From UBA2185 sp964564625 (GTDB taxonomy: Bacteria > Desulfobacterota > Syntrophia > Syntrophales > UBA2185), in NCBI GenBank assembly GCA_964564625.1, contig CAZMBE010000001.1:62001-126000 (forward strand): a stretch of 64,000 nucleotides of DNA. The letters are read 5' to 3'. Made by a program: the position numbers and the translations under genes. Numbering within the stretch: the first letter of the stretch is position 1; each line of letters opens with the position of its first letter. Below the pieces are notes generated by a model, which saw nothing but the letters and a program-made list of their open reading frames with translations, was not told the origin of the DNA and did not search any database. Shown here in pieces: positions 35,560-43,528 of the stretch.

Positions 35560-35579
35560 ATTTTACTCCTTAACACAAA

Positions 35580-35765
35580 TTACCAGCTCGACTTCATGAG
35601 TCCTGGTATTTCACCTTTCATAGCAAGATTTCTCAAGCATATTCTACACATATCAAATTTTCTGAAGTAGGCTCTCGGCCTCCCGCAGATAGGACAACGG
35701 TTATACGTCCGCACCGAAAATTTTGGTTGTCTTTTCGCTTTTGCAATCAGGGACTTTTTCGCCAC
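35580..35765 (-). CDS. rpsN: 30S ribosomal protein S14, zinc-binding type
   Basis: A short 61-residue S14 (type Z): KKSLIAKAKRQPKFSVRTYN, then CPICGRPRAYFRKFDMCRIC, which has two CxxC pairs for zinc, and ending KGEIPGLMKSSW. Located between rplE and rpsH as usual. Confidence 0.97.
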   Translation of the reverse strand: MAKKSLIAKAKRQPKFSVRTYNRCPICGRPRAYFRKFDMCRICLRNLAMKGEIPGLMKSSW

Positions 35766-35799
35766 TCGTATTCCTCCCGATATTTTTCCTTATTTCCCA

Positions 35800-36339
35800 T
35801 CAGTTTCTAAACGGTAAACCCATGAGCCTTAAAAGTTGTCTTGCCTCTTCATCCGTTTTCGCCGATGTTACAATCACAACATTCATCCCCCGTATCTTAT
35901 CAATTTTATCATAATCAATTTCGGGGAATATAATTTGTTCTTTCAATCCCAGGGCAAAATTCCCCCTGCCGTCAAACGATTTCGGTGATATTCCCCTGAA
36001 ATCACGTACCCTCGGAAGTGTAACGTTTACAAGTCTGTCAAAAAACTCGTACATCCTGTCTCCCCTCAACGTAACACTGCATCCTATGGACATACCTTGA
36101 CGAAGTTTAAATGTAGCAATTGACTTCTTCGCCTTTGTTATCACGGGCTTCTGCCCGACAATCTGGGAGAGATCTGCAACGGCGCTTTCAAGGGCTTTTA
36201 TATTCTGAATCGCTTCACCAACACCCATGTTCACCACTATTTTCTCGAGTTTCGGTACCTGCATACGGTTTTTATAGTTAAATTCCTTGGTTAACGCAGG
36301 CACGACGCTATTTATATAATAATCTTTCAGTCTCGCCAT
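35800..36339 (-). CDS. rplE: 50S ribosomal protein L5
   Basis: A 179-residue 5S rRNA-binding protein that contacts P-site tRNA. Motifs: NRMQVPKLEKIVVNMGVGEA, GQKPVITKAKKSIATFKLRQ, LPRVRDFRGI and GLKEQIIFPEIDYDKID. Follows rplX by 12 bases. Confidence 0.97.
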   Translation of the reverse strand: MARLKDYYINSVVPALTKEFNYKNRMQVPKLEKIVVNMGVGEAIQNIKALESAVADLSQIVGQKPVITKAKKSIATFKLRQGMSIGCSVTLRGDRMYEFFDRLVNVTLPRVRDFRGISPKSFDGRGNFALGLKEQIIFPEIDYDKIDKIRGMNVVIVTSAKTDEEARQLLRLMGLPFRN

Positions 36340-36351
36340 TTTTCTCTTGAC

Positions 36352-36672
36352 CTATGCATCCAGTATTTCATTACATTTTTTACACACCCGCACTTTGCCG
36401 CTATCTTCCAGAATCTTATATCCCACCTTAATGCCCGTATCACACTTGCTGCAGAGAAACATGACGTTAGAAATATTGATCGGTCCTTCTTTCTCGACGA
36501 TCCCACCTTTCCCCTTCGCATCCGGCCTCTTATGTCTCTTAATAATATTCAGCTTCTCCACCACTACATGGCCTTTATCACTTACTATTTTCAGAATTTT
36601 GCCGGTTTTTCCTTTTTCCTTCCCGGCTATTACTTTTACCGTATCACCCTTTTTCAATCGCTTGCCTTGCAT
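36352..36672 (-). CDS. rplX: 50S ribosomal protein L24
   Basis: A 106-residue assembly initiator with a KOW motif near the N-terminus (KKGDTVKVIAGKEKGKTGKI) and a C-terminal zinc ribbon formed by CSKC and CKKC. Starts 23 bases after rplN. Confidence 0.97.
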   Translation of the reverse strand: MQGKRLKKGDTVKVIAGKEKGKTGKILKIVSDKGHVVVEKLNIIKRHKRPDAKGKGGIVEKEGPINISNVMFLCSKCDTGIKVGYKILEDSGKVRVCKKCNEILDA

Positions 36673-36695
36673 TTCATATACCCCAATCCAACCCC

Positions 36696-37064
36696 TTATA
36701 AAACCTCGGGTGCCAGAGAAATGATTTTCATAAACTGTTTAGCCCGTAACTCCCGAGCCACGGGACCAAAAATTCTTGTTCCTACGGGTTCCAATTGATT
36801 AGTAATAAGAACGGCTGAATTATCATCAAACTTCACGTAAGATCCATCAGGTCTTCTTACCTCCTTTACAGTACGTACGACAACCGCTTTCATTACATCC
36901 CCTTTTTTTACTTTAGAATTCGGTAGGGCCTCTTTTACGGACACGACAATTATATCGCCAATGCTTGCATATCTTCTTCTTGACCCGCCCAGAACCTTAA
37001 TACATGCAACCTTCCTTGCACCTGAATTATCTGCTACATTTAAGACAGTCTGCATCTGAATCAT
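36696..37064 (-). CDS. rplN: 50S ribosomal protein L14
   Basis: A 122-residue conserved large-subunit protein: MIQMQTVLNVADNSGARKVA, YASIGDIIVVSVKEALPN, and DDNSAVLITNQLEPVGTRIF. It contacts 16S rRNA in an intersubunit bridge. Confidence 0.98.
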   Translation of the reverse strand: MIQMQTVLNVADNSGARKVACIKVLGGSRRRYASIGDIIVVSVKEALPNSKVKKGDVMKAVVVRTVKEVRRPDGSYVKFDDNSAVLITNQLEPVGTRIFGPVARELRAKQFMKIISLAPEVL

Positions 37065-37117
37065 GATATCACCTTAACCGTTCAGTATCCTTAACTGACC
37101 ATAACTTTTCCTGTTCG

Positions 37118-37375
37118 CTATTTGGCCCTTTCGAGTATTTCACGCATTCGCCAACGTTTTTCTCTACTTAGCGGCCTTGATTCGACAATAAGCACCTTAT
37201 CACCAACTTTACAGCTATTGTCCTCATCATGAGCTTTATACTTGACATACCGTCTAACATATTTATGAAACACAGGATGTTTAACCAGTCTCTCGGAGCG
37301 GATTACAATAGTCTTGTCCATATCATTACTGACTACCACGCCTTTAATGACCCTCTTATTACCGCGGTCCTTCAT
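37118..37375 (-). CDS. rpsQ: 30S ribosomal protein S17
   Basis: An 85-residue OB-fold protein; VIKGVVVSNDMDKTIVIRSE and the HPVFHKYVRRYVKYKAHDE segment identify it. Starts two bases after rpmC ends. Confidence 0.96.
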   Translation of the reverse strand: MKDRGNKRVIKGVVVSNDMDKTIVIRSERLVKHPVFHKYVRRYVKYKAHDEDNSCKVGDKVLIVESRPLSREKRWRMREILERAK

Positions 37376-37377
37376 GG

Positions 37378-37569
37378 CTATTGAACCTCCCTTTCCTTCA
37401 ATACCGTCATTATTCGCGCAATATTCTTCCGAACAGAACGCATCATGGCGGGTGATTCCAATTGTCCGGATGTATGCCGCAATCGCAGCTTGAAAAGCTC
37501 TTCACCAAGCTCTTTGTTTTTTTGCCTCAACTCATCAGTACCGAGATCTCTTATCTCTTTTATCTTCAC
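37378..37569 (-). CDS. rpmC: 50S ribosomal protein L29
   Basis: A 63-residue helical protein at the tunnel exit, the docking site for SRP and trigger factor: MKIKEIRDLGTDELRQKNKE, LFKLRLRHTSGQLESPAMMR. Overlaps rplP by four bases. Confidence 0.96.
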   Translation of the reverse strand: MKIKEIRDLGTDELRQKNKELGEELFKLRLRHTSGQLESPAMMRSVRKNIARIMTVLKEREVQ

Positions 37570-37982
37570 CCTACCATCTCCCTCGATAGAAATTTAGTCG
37601 CGATAGGAAGTTTGTGAGAGGCCAGTCTGAAGGCTTCACGTGCAATATCTTCCGAAACCCCTTCCATTTCATAGAGCACAACACCAGGTTTAACAACCGC
37701 AACCCATCCTTCCGGTGCGCCTTTTCCTTTCCCCATGCGGGTTTCAGCCGGTTTTTTAGTTATTGATTTATGAGGGAATATTCTTATCCATATCTTCCCT
37801 CCCCGCTTTACATGTCGGGTCATGGCAACACGAGCTGCTTCAATTTGCCGGGACGTGATCCAGCCGCATTCAGTAGCCTGAAGGCCATACTCACCAAAGG
37901 TCACATAACTTCCCCTAGTAGCCTTACCACTCATACGGCCTCTCTGCAACTTTCTGTACTTTACCCTCTTTGGCATCAACAT
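37566..37982 (-). CDS. rplP: 50S ribosomal protein L16
   Basis: A 138-residue protein near the A-site tRNA elbow. It begins MLMPKRVKYRKLQRGRMSGK, with GRMSGKATRG, and has ITKKPAETRMGKGKGAPEGW. The ATG at 37982 has GGAG nine bases upstream, better than the ATG six bases later. The 152-base spacer between rpsC and this gene is A+T-rich and empty. Confidence 0.97.
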   Translation of the reverse strand: MLMPKRVKYRKLQRGRMSGKATRGSYVTFGEYGLQATECGWITSRQIEAARVAMTRHVKRGGKIWIRIFPHKSITKKPAETRMGKGKGAPEGWVAVVKPGVVLYEMEGVSEDIAREAFRLASHKLPIATKFLSREMVG

Positions 37983-38134
37983 AGTTTAAAACTCCGCCGC
38001 AACAAAACTCTAAATCCTATGAACGAAATCTTTAATCCTGAGCAATATCAAAATCCAAATCTTCAAATACGTTTCAATTGCAGATACTTGTATTTTGACT
38101 TCGTTTAAAATGTCTATTTAGGACTTACTTTGTT

Positions 38135-38782
38135 CTATTTATCCGCTCCTTTTCTACTTGGAAGCACTTCCCCATGGAACATCCATACTTTTACACCGAT
38201 AATTCCATACGCCGTATTTGCTTCTGCAAAACCCCAGTCAATATCGGCCCGTAATGTATGGAGAGGAACACGACCCTCTCTGTACCATTCCGATCTTGCC
38301 ATTTCCGCTCCGCCTAGCCTGCCGGCACAATTTATCCTGATTCCCTTGGCACCGAATTTTAGTGAGGACATAACACATTTTTTCATAGCACGTCTAAAGG
38401 CAACGCGACGTTCGAGCTGAAGGGCAACATTCTCTGCAACGAGTTGCGCATCGACTTCGGGTTTTCGCACCTCTAAGATATTGATGATAATCTCACTTTG
38501 TGAAACCTTTTCAAGATCCTTCCTCAGTTTCTCAATTTCTGAACCCTTCTTGCCGATAATAATTCCCGGCCGAGCCGCATAAATATTCACCTTTGCTTTG
38601 TTGGCAGCCCTTTCTATCTCTACCCTAGAAACACCTGCGTGGTACAATTTTTTCTTCAGGTATTTTCTGATTTTTATATCCTCATGAATCAAGTCACTGT
38701 AGTTTTTTTCCGAAAACCACTGTGATCGCCACGTCTTGATTCCACCTACCCTGAAACCGATCGGGTTAACCTTCTGCCCCAA
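38135..38782 (-). CDS. rpsC: 30S ribosomal protein S3
   Basis: A 215-residue protein of the mRNA entry pore. It starts MGQKVNPIGFRVG; the KH domain holds IIIGKKGSEIEKLRKDLEK, and the C-terminal half has GAKGIRINCAGRLGGAEMAR and GVKVWMFHGEV. Follows rplV by 20 bases. Confidence 0.98.
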   Translation of the reverse strand: MGQKVNPIGFRVGGIKTWRSQWFSEKNYSDLIHEDIKIRKYLKKKLYHAGVSRVEIERAANKAKVNIYAARPGIIIGKKGSEIEKLRKDLEKVSQSEIIINILEVRKPEVDAQLVAENVALQLERRVAFRRAMKKCVMSSLKFGAKGIRINCAGRLGGAEMARSEWYREGRVPLHTLRADIDWGFAEANTAYGIIGVKVWMFHGEVLPSRKGADK

Positions 38783-38802
38783 TCTCTCACCTCCTCAATC
38801 AA

Positions 38803-39135
38803 CTAGCCTTCATCTAAAATTATGGTTATATGACTCATCCTTTTCCTTATCGATGCCGCCCGACCTTGAGCTCTCGCTCTCCATCTCTTAAGCGAAGGTC
38901 CTTGTCCTACATAAATTTCCTTTACGTAAAGAATACTCTCGTCGATATTAGGATTCTGCTTCGCGTTCGCAACAGCGGATTTCAATACTTTATTAACAAC
39001 GCCTGCAGAATATTTTCTCGTAAATTGAAGTATTTTTTTTGCCTCTTCAATTTTCTTTCCCCTGACCAAATCGACCACCAGCCGTGCCTTCTGAGGAGAA
39101 ACTCTGATATATTTAGCAACTGCTTTTGCTTCCAT
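38803..39135 (-). CDS. rplV: 50S ribosomal protein L22
   Basis: A 110-residue protein whose beta-hairpin lines the exit tunnel: YIRVSPQKARLVVDLVRGKK, KSAVANAKQNPNID, GPSLKRWRARAQGRAASIRK and RMSHITIIL. The tunnel loop shows no deletions of the kind linked to macrolide resistance. Confidence 0.97.
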   Translation of the reverse strand: MEAKAVAKYIRVSPQKARLVVDLVRGKKIEEAKKILQFTRKYSAGVVNKVLKSAVANAKQNPNIDESILYVKEIYVGQGPSLKRWRARAQGRAASIRKRMSHITIILDEG

Positions 39136-39173
39136 AATTCTAAACTCCAGACCGCTGATATACGTTAAGTTTT

Positions 39174-39455
39174 TTACTTACGCACTTTCGTCTTTCTGTC
39201 ACCTGCATGGCTGAAAAACGTTCGTGTTGGTGCAAATTCGCCTAGTTTGTGCCCCACCATGTTTTCCGTAACAAAGATCGGGATAAACTTCTTCCCGTTA
39301 TGCACCGCAAAGGTGTGCCCTATTAATTCAGGAGTTACCGTTGAACGGCGAGACCAGGTTTTTATAACACTTTTACTCCCCGACTCTTCAGCTTTTCTCA
39401 CCTTATCGAGAAGCTTCTCGTTGATGTACGCCCCCTTCTTAATTGATCGTGCCAC
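39174..39455 (-). CDS. rpsS: 30S ribosomal protein S19
   Basis: A 93-residue head protein: MARSIKKGAYINEKLLDKV, IKTWSRRSTVTPELIGHTFA, KLGEFAPTRTF. Starts three bases after rplB ends. Confidence 0.98.
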   Translation of the reverse strand: MARSIKKGAYINEKLLDKVRKAEESGSKSVIKTWSRRSTVTPELIGHTFAVHNGKKFIPIFVTENMVGHKLGEFAPTRTFFSHAGDRKTKVRK

Positions 39456-39458
39456 CTT

Positions 39459-40280
39459 TTAACCTCTTCTCTTCACAATGTATTTATTAGTCTTCTTGTT
39501 TGTCCGTGTCTTGTGACCCTTTGTGGGTACACCCCAGGGCGTGCAGGGATGCCTGCCTCCAGATGATTTGCCCTCGCCTCCTCCCATGGGATGATCGACG
39601 GGATTCATCACTACTCCCCGCACTTTGGGACGCCTTCCTAACCATCTCGATCTGCCAGCTTTCCCGATGCTAATATTTTCATGCTCAATATTGCCCACCT
39701 GTCCAATGGTTGCCTTACACTCGAGCAAGATTTTTCTTACCTCTCCGGAAGGCAGTCTTACCTGGGCATAGCCTTCCTCCTTAGCCATAAGCTGGCCATA
39801 TGTACCCGCTGAGCGGATTAACTGGCCTCCACGACCAATTTTGAGTTCCACGTTATGAATCAGAGAGCCAAGAGGAATGTTCTTCAGAGGTATTGTGTTT
39901 CCTGGTTTGATATCCGCTTTCTCTGAGCTTATGATAGTGTCACCTACCTCTATTTTGACCGGGGCTATAATATACCGCTTCTCACCATCGAAATAATTCA
40001 ATAATGCAATTCTCGAACTCCGATTGGGATCATACTCGACTGCAGCCACCTTGGCGGGAATTTCGAGTTTGTCACGTCTGAAATCAACGATCCTGTATCT
40101 CCTCTTATGACCGCCCCCAATGTGCCTGCTTGTTATCCTCCCGTAACAATTTCGCCCCCCTGTTCGCTTCAGAGGCAGGAGTAAGTTTTTTTCTGGTTCT
40201 GTTCGTGTAATGTCCTCAAAATCCGAACCCGTTTGGAACCTTCTGCCCGGTGATGTAGGTTTATATTTCCTTATAGCCAT
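39459..40280 (-). CDS. rplB: 50S ribosomal protein L2
   Basis: A 273-residue protein close to the peptidyl transferase centre. MAIRKYKPTSPGRR, NNCYGRITSRHIGGGHKRRY-like region, and the conserved MNPVDHPMGGGEGKSSGGR with the functionally important histidine are present. Follows rplW by 20 bases. Confidence 0.98.
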   Translation of the reverse strand: MAIRKYKPTSPGRRFQTGSDFEDITRTEPEKNLLLPLKRTGGRNCYGRITSRHIGGGHKRRYRIVDFRRDKLEIPAKVAAVEYDPNRSSRIALLNYFDGEKRYIIAPVKIEVGDTIISSEKADIKPGNTIPLKNIPLGSLIHNVELKIGRGGQLIRSAGTYGQLMAKEEGYAQVRLPSGEVRKILLECKATIGQVGNIEHENISIGKAGRSRWLGRRPKVRGVVMNPVDHPMGGGEGKSSGGRHPCTPWGVPTKGHKTRTNKKTNKYIVKRRG

Positions 40281-40300
40281 CCGACTTAATCTCTCTTCCT

Positions 40301-40585
40301 TTATACCCCTTCATAGATTTCTATACGGCTGCCGGGAGCAAGGGTAACAACCGCCTTTTTCCAGGAAGGCTTTTCGCCCATAATTCTCCCAACCCTTTTT
40401 TTCTTTCCCGCCACATTCACGACATGAACATCCAACACTTTTACTTTAAAGAGCTTTTCTACTGCCTTGGCAACCTCTATTTTGTTTGCCCTTCTATCCA
40501 CCTCGAAGACATACTTGTTTTCTTCTTTTGCAGCGGTGCTCTTTTCGGTAATCAGTGCCCTTCTGATAATGTGATACATATCCAT
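40301..40585 (-). CDS. rplW: 50S ribosomal protein L23
   Basis: A 94-residue tunnel-exit protein that binds trigger factor: RRALITEKSTAAKEENKYVF, RANKIEVAKAVEKLFKVKV, then KRVGRIMGEKPSWKKAVVTL. The start overlaps the rplD stop by one base (TAATG). Confidence 0.97.
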   Translation of the reverse strand: MDMYHIIRRALITEKSTAAKEENKYVFEVDRRANKIEVAKAVEKLFKVKVLDVHVVNVAGKKKRVGRIMGEKPSWKKAVVTLAPGSRIEIYEGV

Positions 40586-41208
40586 TATGATAACAATGCC
40601 CCTTCAATTATCTTTACAGACGGTTCCAGGAAAACTACATGATCATAATTCAAAAGGTCATACACATTAATTCCTTCTGATCGTATCATTTTTATCCCCC
40701 TGACATTCCGTGACGATTTCTCCAGAATGGGACGTGACTTGTCCACAACGAGGAGCGCCTTTGTCAAACCGAATCGATCAATAATCTCTTTGAATTTCTT
40801 AGTTTTTATTTCATCCATGGGAAAATCATTCAAAATCAGCATCCGGCCTTCCTTGACTTTCATGCTCAGTGCCGACATCAACGCCAGTTTCCTGACTTTC
40901 TTCGGTACTTTGTACGCATAACTCCGTGAAACGGGTCCAAAGACAATTCCTCCGCCCCTCCATAGAGGAGACCTTGTTGTACCAGCTCTTGCCCTGCCCG
41001 TACCTTTCTGGCGCCAAGGCTTCTTGCCACCACCACTAACTTCCTGTCTTCTTTTCACTGACGCAGTTCCCAGCCTTTTAGAAGCCATCTGCATTCTCAC
41101 AACATCGTAGAGAACTGCTTCATTGACCTCTACTCCAAAGACAGCTTCATTTAATTCTATCTCTGACACTTTGTTATTCTCAATATCGTATACCCCGGCA
41201 ACCGGCAT
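40585..41208 (-). CDS. rplD: 50S ribosomal protein L4
   Basis: A 207-residue protein with an extended loop reaching the exit tunnel: KRRQEVSGGGKKPWRQKGTG, RARAGTTRSPLWRGGGIVFG. In some bacteria L4 represses the S10 operon. I prefer the ATG at 41208 (MPVAGVYD) because the GGAG site is well spaced from it; GTG at 41217 would sit on that site. Confidence 0.96.
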   Translation of the reverse strand: MPVAGVYDIENNKVSEIELNEAVFGVEVNEAVLYDVVRMQMASKRLGTASVKRRQEVSGGGKKPWRQKGTGRARAGTTRSPLWRGGGIVFGPVSRSYAYKVPKKVRKLALMSALSMKVKEGRMLILNDFPMDEIKTKKFKEIIDRFGLTKALLVVDKSRPILEKSSRNVRGIKMIRSEGINVYDLLNYDHVVFLEPSVKIIEGALLS

Positions 41209-41229
41209 TGTATTCACTCCAGATCCTGT

Positions 41230-41862
41230 TTATCCACCTATTTTGATAGCTTGTCTGATAATGACATAGCTGTTTTTACATCCCGGAATCGATCCTTTCA
41301 CCAGAATCAGATTCCTCTCAGGCCTTACGCCTATAACTAATATATTCTGAACAGTCTTTTTCACATCCCCCATATGTCCCGGAAGCTTCTTACCTTTGAA
41401 AACTCGAGACGGCTCTGCGCTTGCCCCAATAGATCCCGGAGCCCTGTGAAACATCGATCCATGGGTCGCCCGTCCTCCCCGGAAACCATGTCTTTTTACT
41501 GCTCCGGCGAAACCCTTGCCTTTTGTCGTTCCCAGCACATCCACATAATCGCCTGCCTGAAACATGTCGACCTTCAGTTCCTGCCCTAACTCGTAGTTGT
41601 CGGTAACAGTTCTGAACTCACGGAGAACGCGGAAAAAGCCTTTATTTGCTTTCCCGAAGTGACCCTGCAGGGCCTTTGACATATTTTTCTGTCGAATACG
41701 TCCATAACCCAGCTGCAATGCATCATAACCATCGTTCTTTTCCGTTTTCTTCTGAATAACAACGGATGGTTCCGCTTCGATAACCGTTACTGGAACCGCT
41801 TCACCGTCTTCTGCAAAAATTTGTGTCATCCCTAATTTTTTGCCGATCAGTAACTTTTTCAT
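41230..41862 (-). CDS. rplC: 50S ribosomal protein L3
   Basis: A 210-residue protein near the peptidyl transferase centre: GKKLGMTQIFAEDGEAVPVT, VLGTTKGKGFAGAVKRHGFR, and GSIGASAEPSRVFKGKKLPG. Separated from rpsJ by 101 bases. Confidence 0.97.
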   Translation of the reverse strand: MKKLLIGKKLGMTQIFAEDGEAVPVTVIEAEPSVVIQKKTEKNDGYDALQLGYGRIRQKNMSKALQGHFGKANKGFFRVLREFRTVTDNYELGQELKVDMFQAGDYVDVLGTTKGKGFAGAVKRHGFRGGRATHGSMFHRAPGSIGASAEPSRVFKGKKLPGHMGDVKKTVQNILVIGVRPERNLILVKGSIPGCKNSYVIIRQAIKIGG

Positions 41863-41963
41863 TTTCTACCCATAATGTATAAATAAATGGACTCTTACAT
41901 GCTCCACAATGCGGTTAAAAAAACAGATAAATATTCTGTTAATCCCTTTCTTGTGTATGCACT

Positions 41964-42272
41964 CTATAACTTTATCTCAACGTCCACTCCGGCAGACAGG
42001 TCAAGTTTCATGAGAGCATCTACCGTCGATTGTGTTGGTTCAATTATATCAATGAGTCTCTTATGCGTTCTGATCTCAAACTGCTCCCTTGATTTCTTGT
42101 CCACGTGAGGAGACCTGTTCACACAGAACTTGTTAATCTCTGTAGGCAGAGGTATGGGACCTGCTACACGGGCACCGGTCCTTTTCGCTGTCTCAACAAT
42201 ATCCTCCACAGAACGGTCCAGCAGCTTGTAATCATATGCCTTAAGGCGGATTCTTATTTTTTGATCTTTCAT
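41964..42272 (-). CDS. rpsJ: 30S ribosomal protein S10 (NusE)
   Basis: A 102-residue protein that also acts with NusB in antitermination: QKIRIRLKAYDYKLLDRSVE, GPIPLPTEINKFCVNRSPHV, EIRTHKRLIDIIEPTQSTVD. I chose the ATG at 42272 because AAGGG lies just upstream; a TTG twelve bases earlier is less likely. First gene of the S10 operon, 21 bases after tuf. Confidence 0.97.
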   Translation of the reverse strand: MKDQKIRIRLKAYDYKLLDRSVEDIVETAKRTGARVAGPIPLPTEINKFCVNRSPHVDKKSREQFEIRTHKRLIDIIEPTQSTVDALMKLDLSAGVDVEIKL

Positions 42273-42293
42273 AGACCCTTTCAATTATGCTTC

Positions 42294-43487
42294 CTATTCT
42301 ATTATTTTACTTACCACCCCGGCTCCTACAGTTCTACCACCTTCCCTTATGGCAAATCTGAGCTGCTCTTCCATGGCAATCGGGGTTATTAAAACTACTT
42401 CCATTTCCACGTTATCACCGGGCATCACCATTTCAACACCTTCCGGTAACGTACAGATGCCTGTAACATCAGTAGTCCTGAAATAGAACTGTGGGCGATA
42501 ACCGTTAAAGAATGGCGTATGCCTTCCACCTTCTTCTTTGGTCAAGATGTATACAGCTGCTTTAAATTTTGTGTGAGGGGTAATGGATCCCGGTTTTGCT
42601 ACAACCTGGCCTCTTTCAACCTCTTCACGCTTGGTACCCCTCAAGAGAACACCGACGTCGTCGCCTGCCCTGCCCTCGTCGAGGGTTTTACGAAACATCT
42701 CAACCCCTGTGCACACGGTCTTAAAGGTAGGCCTGAAACCAACTATTTCCACTTCATCACCCGTTCTGATAATACCTCTTTCCATCCTACCGGTCACCAC
42801 TGTACCCCGACCCGATATGGAAAATACATCTCCAATGGGCACAAGGAACGGTTTATCCAGATCACGAACAGGCTCGGGAATATAATTATCAACGGCATCC
42901 ATTAACTCCCAGATAGACTTGGTATCAGGATCATCAGGATTTTCAGCCTCCAAAGCCTTCAATGCTGATCCTCTGATGATGGGGATTTCGTCACCGGGAA
43001 ATTCATACTGCGTTAGGAGTTCTCTCAATTCAAGTTCCACAAGGTCAAGAAGTTCAGGGTCATCCACAAGGTCAACCTTGTTTAAATAGACTATAATATA
43101 GGGAACCCGAACCTGTCGTGCGAGGAGGATGTGCTCTCTTGTCTGGGGCATGGGACCATCCGATGCGGCCACTACCAGGATCGTTCCGTCCATGTGGGCA
43201 GCTCCAGAAATCATGTTTTTGATGTAGTCAGCATGGCCGGGACAATCGACATGGGCATAATGTCTTTTGTCTGTTTCATACTCCACATGGGCAACATTGA
43301 TGGTAACCCCTCGTTCCTTTTCTTCCGGTGCATTGTCTATAGAATCAAAAGGTCTGAACTCGGCGAATCCCTTTTTGCTCAAGTGTTTCGTAATTGCAGC
43401 CGTCAGGGTCGTTTTGCCATGATCGACGTGCCCTATGGTCCCAATATTCACATGTGGTTTCTTCCTTTCATACTTCTTCTTCGCCAT
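42294..43487 (-). CDS. tuf: Elongation factor Tu
   Basis: Delivers aminoacyl-tRNA to the ribosome. The 397-residue protein has the P-loop GHVDHGKTTLTAAI, the DCPGHADYIKNM switch 2 and the NKVD guanine site, followed by the beta-barrel domains with TGRMERGI and the C-terminal GGRTVGAGVVSKIIE. The ATG at 43487 (MAKKKYERK) fits the GGAGGT site better than the ATG six bases before it. It is the only tuf in the window. Confidence 0.98.
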   Translation of the reverse strand: MAKKKYERKKPHVNIGTIGHVDHGKTTLTAAITKHLSKKGFAEFRPFDSIDNAPEEKERGVTINVAHVEYETDKRHYAHVDCPGHADYIKNMISGAAHMDGTILVVAASDGPMPQTREHILLARQVRVPYIIVYLNKVDLVDDPELLDLVELELRELLTQYEFPGDEIPIIRGSALKALEAENPDDPDTKSIWELMDAVDNYIPEPVRDLDKPFLVPIGDVFSISGRGTVVTGRMERGIIRTGDEVEIVGFRPTFKTVCTGVEMFRKTLDEGRAGDDVGVLLRGTKREEVERGQVVAKPGSITPHTKFKAAVYILTKEEGGRHTPFFNGYRPQFYFRTTDVTGICTLPEGVEMVMPGDNVEMEVVLITPIAMEEQLRFAIREGGRTVGAGVVSKIIE

Positions 43488-43528
43488 ATCCATTTACCTC
43501 CTTCAACGTTAAATGGTTCGTTTGTTCA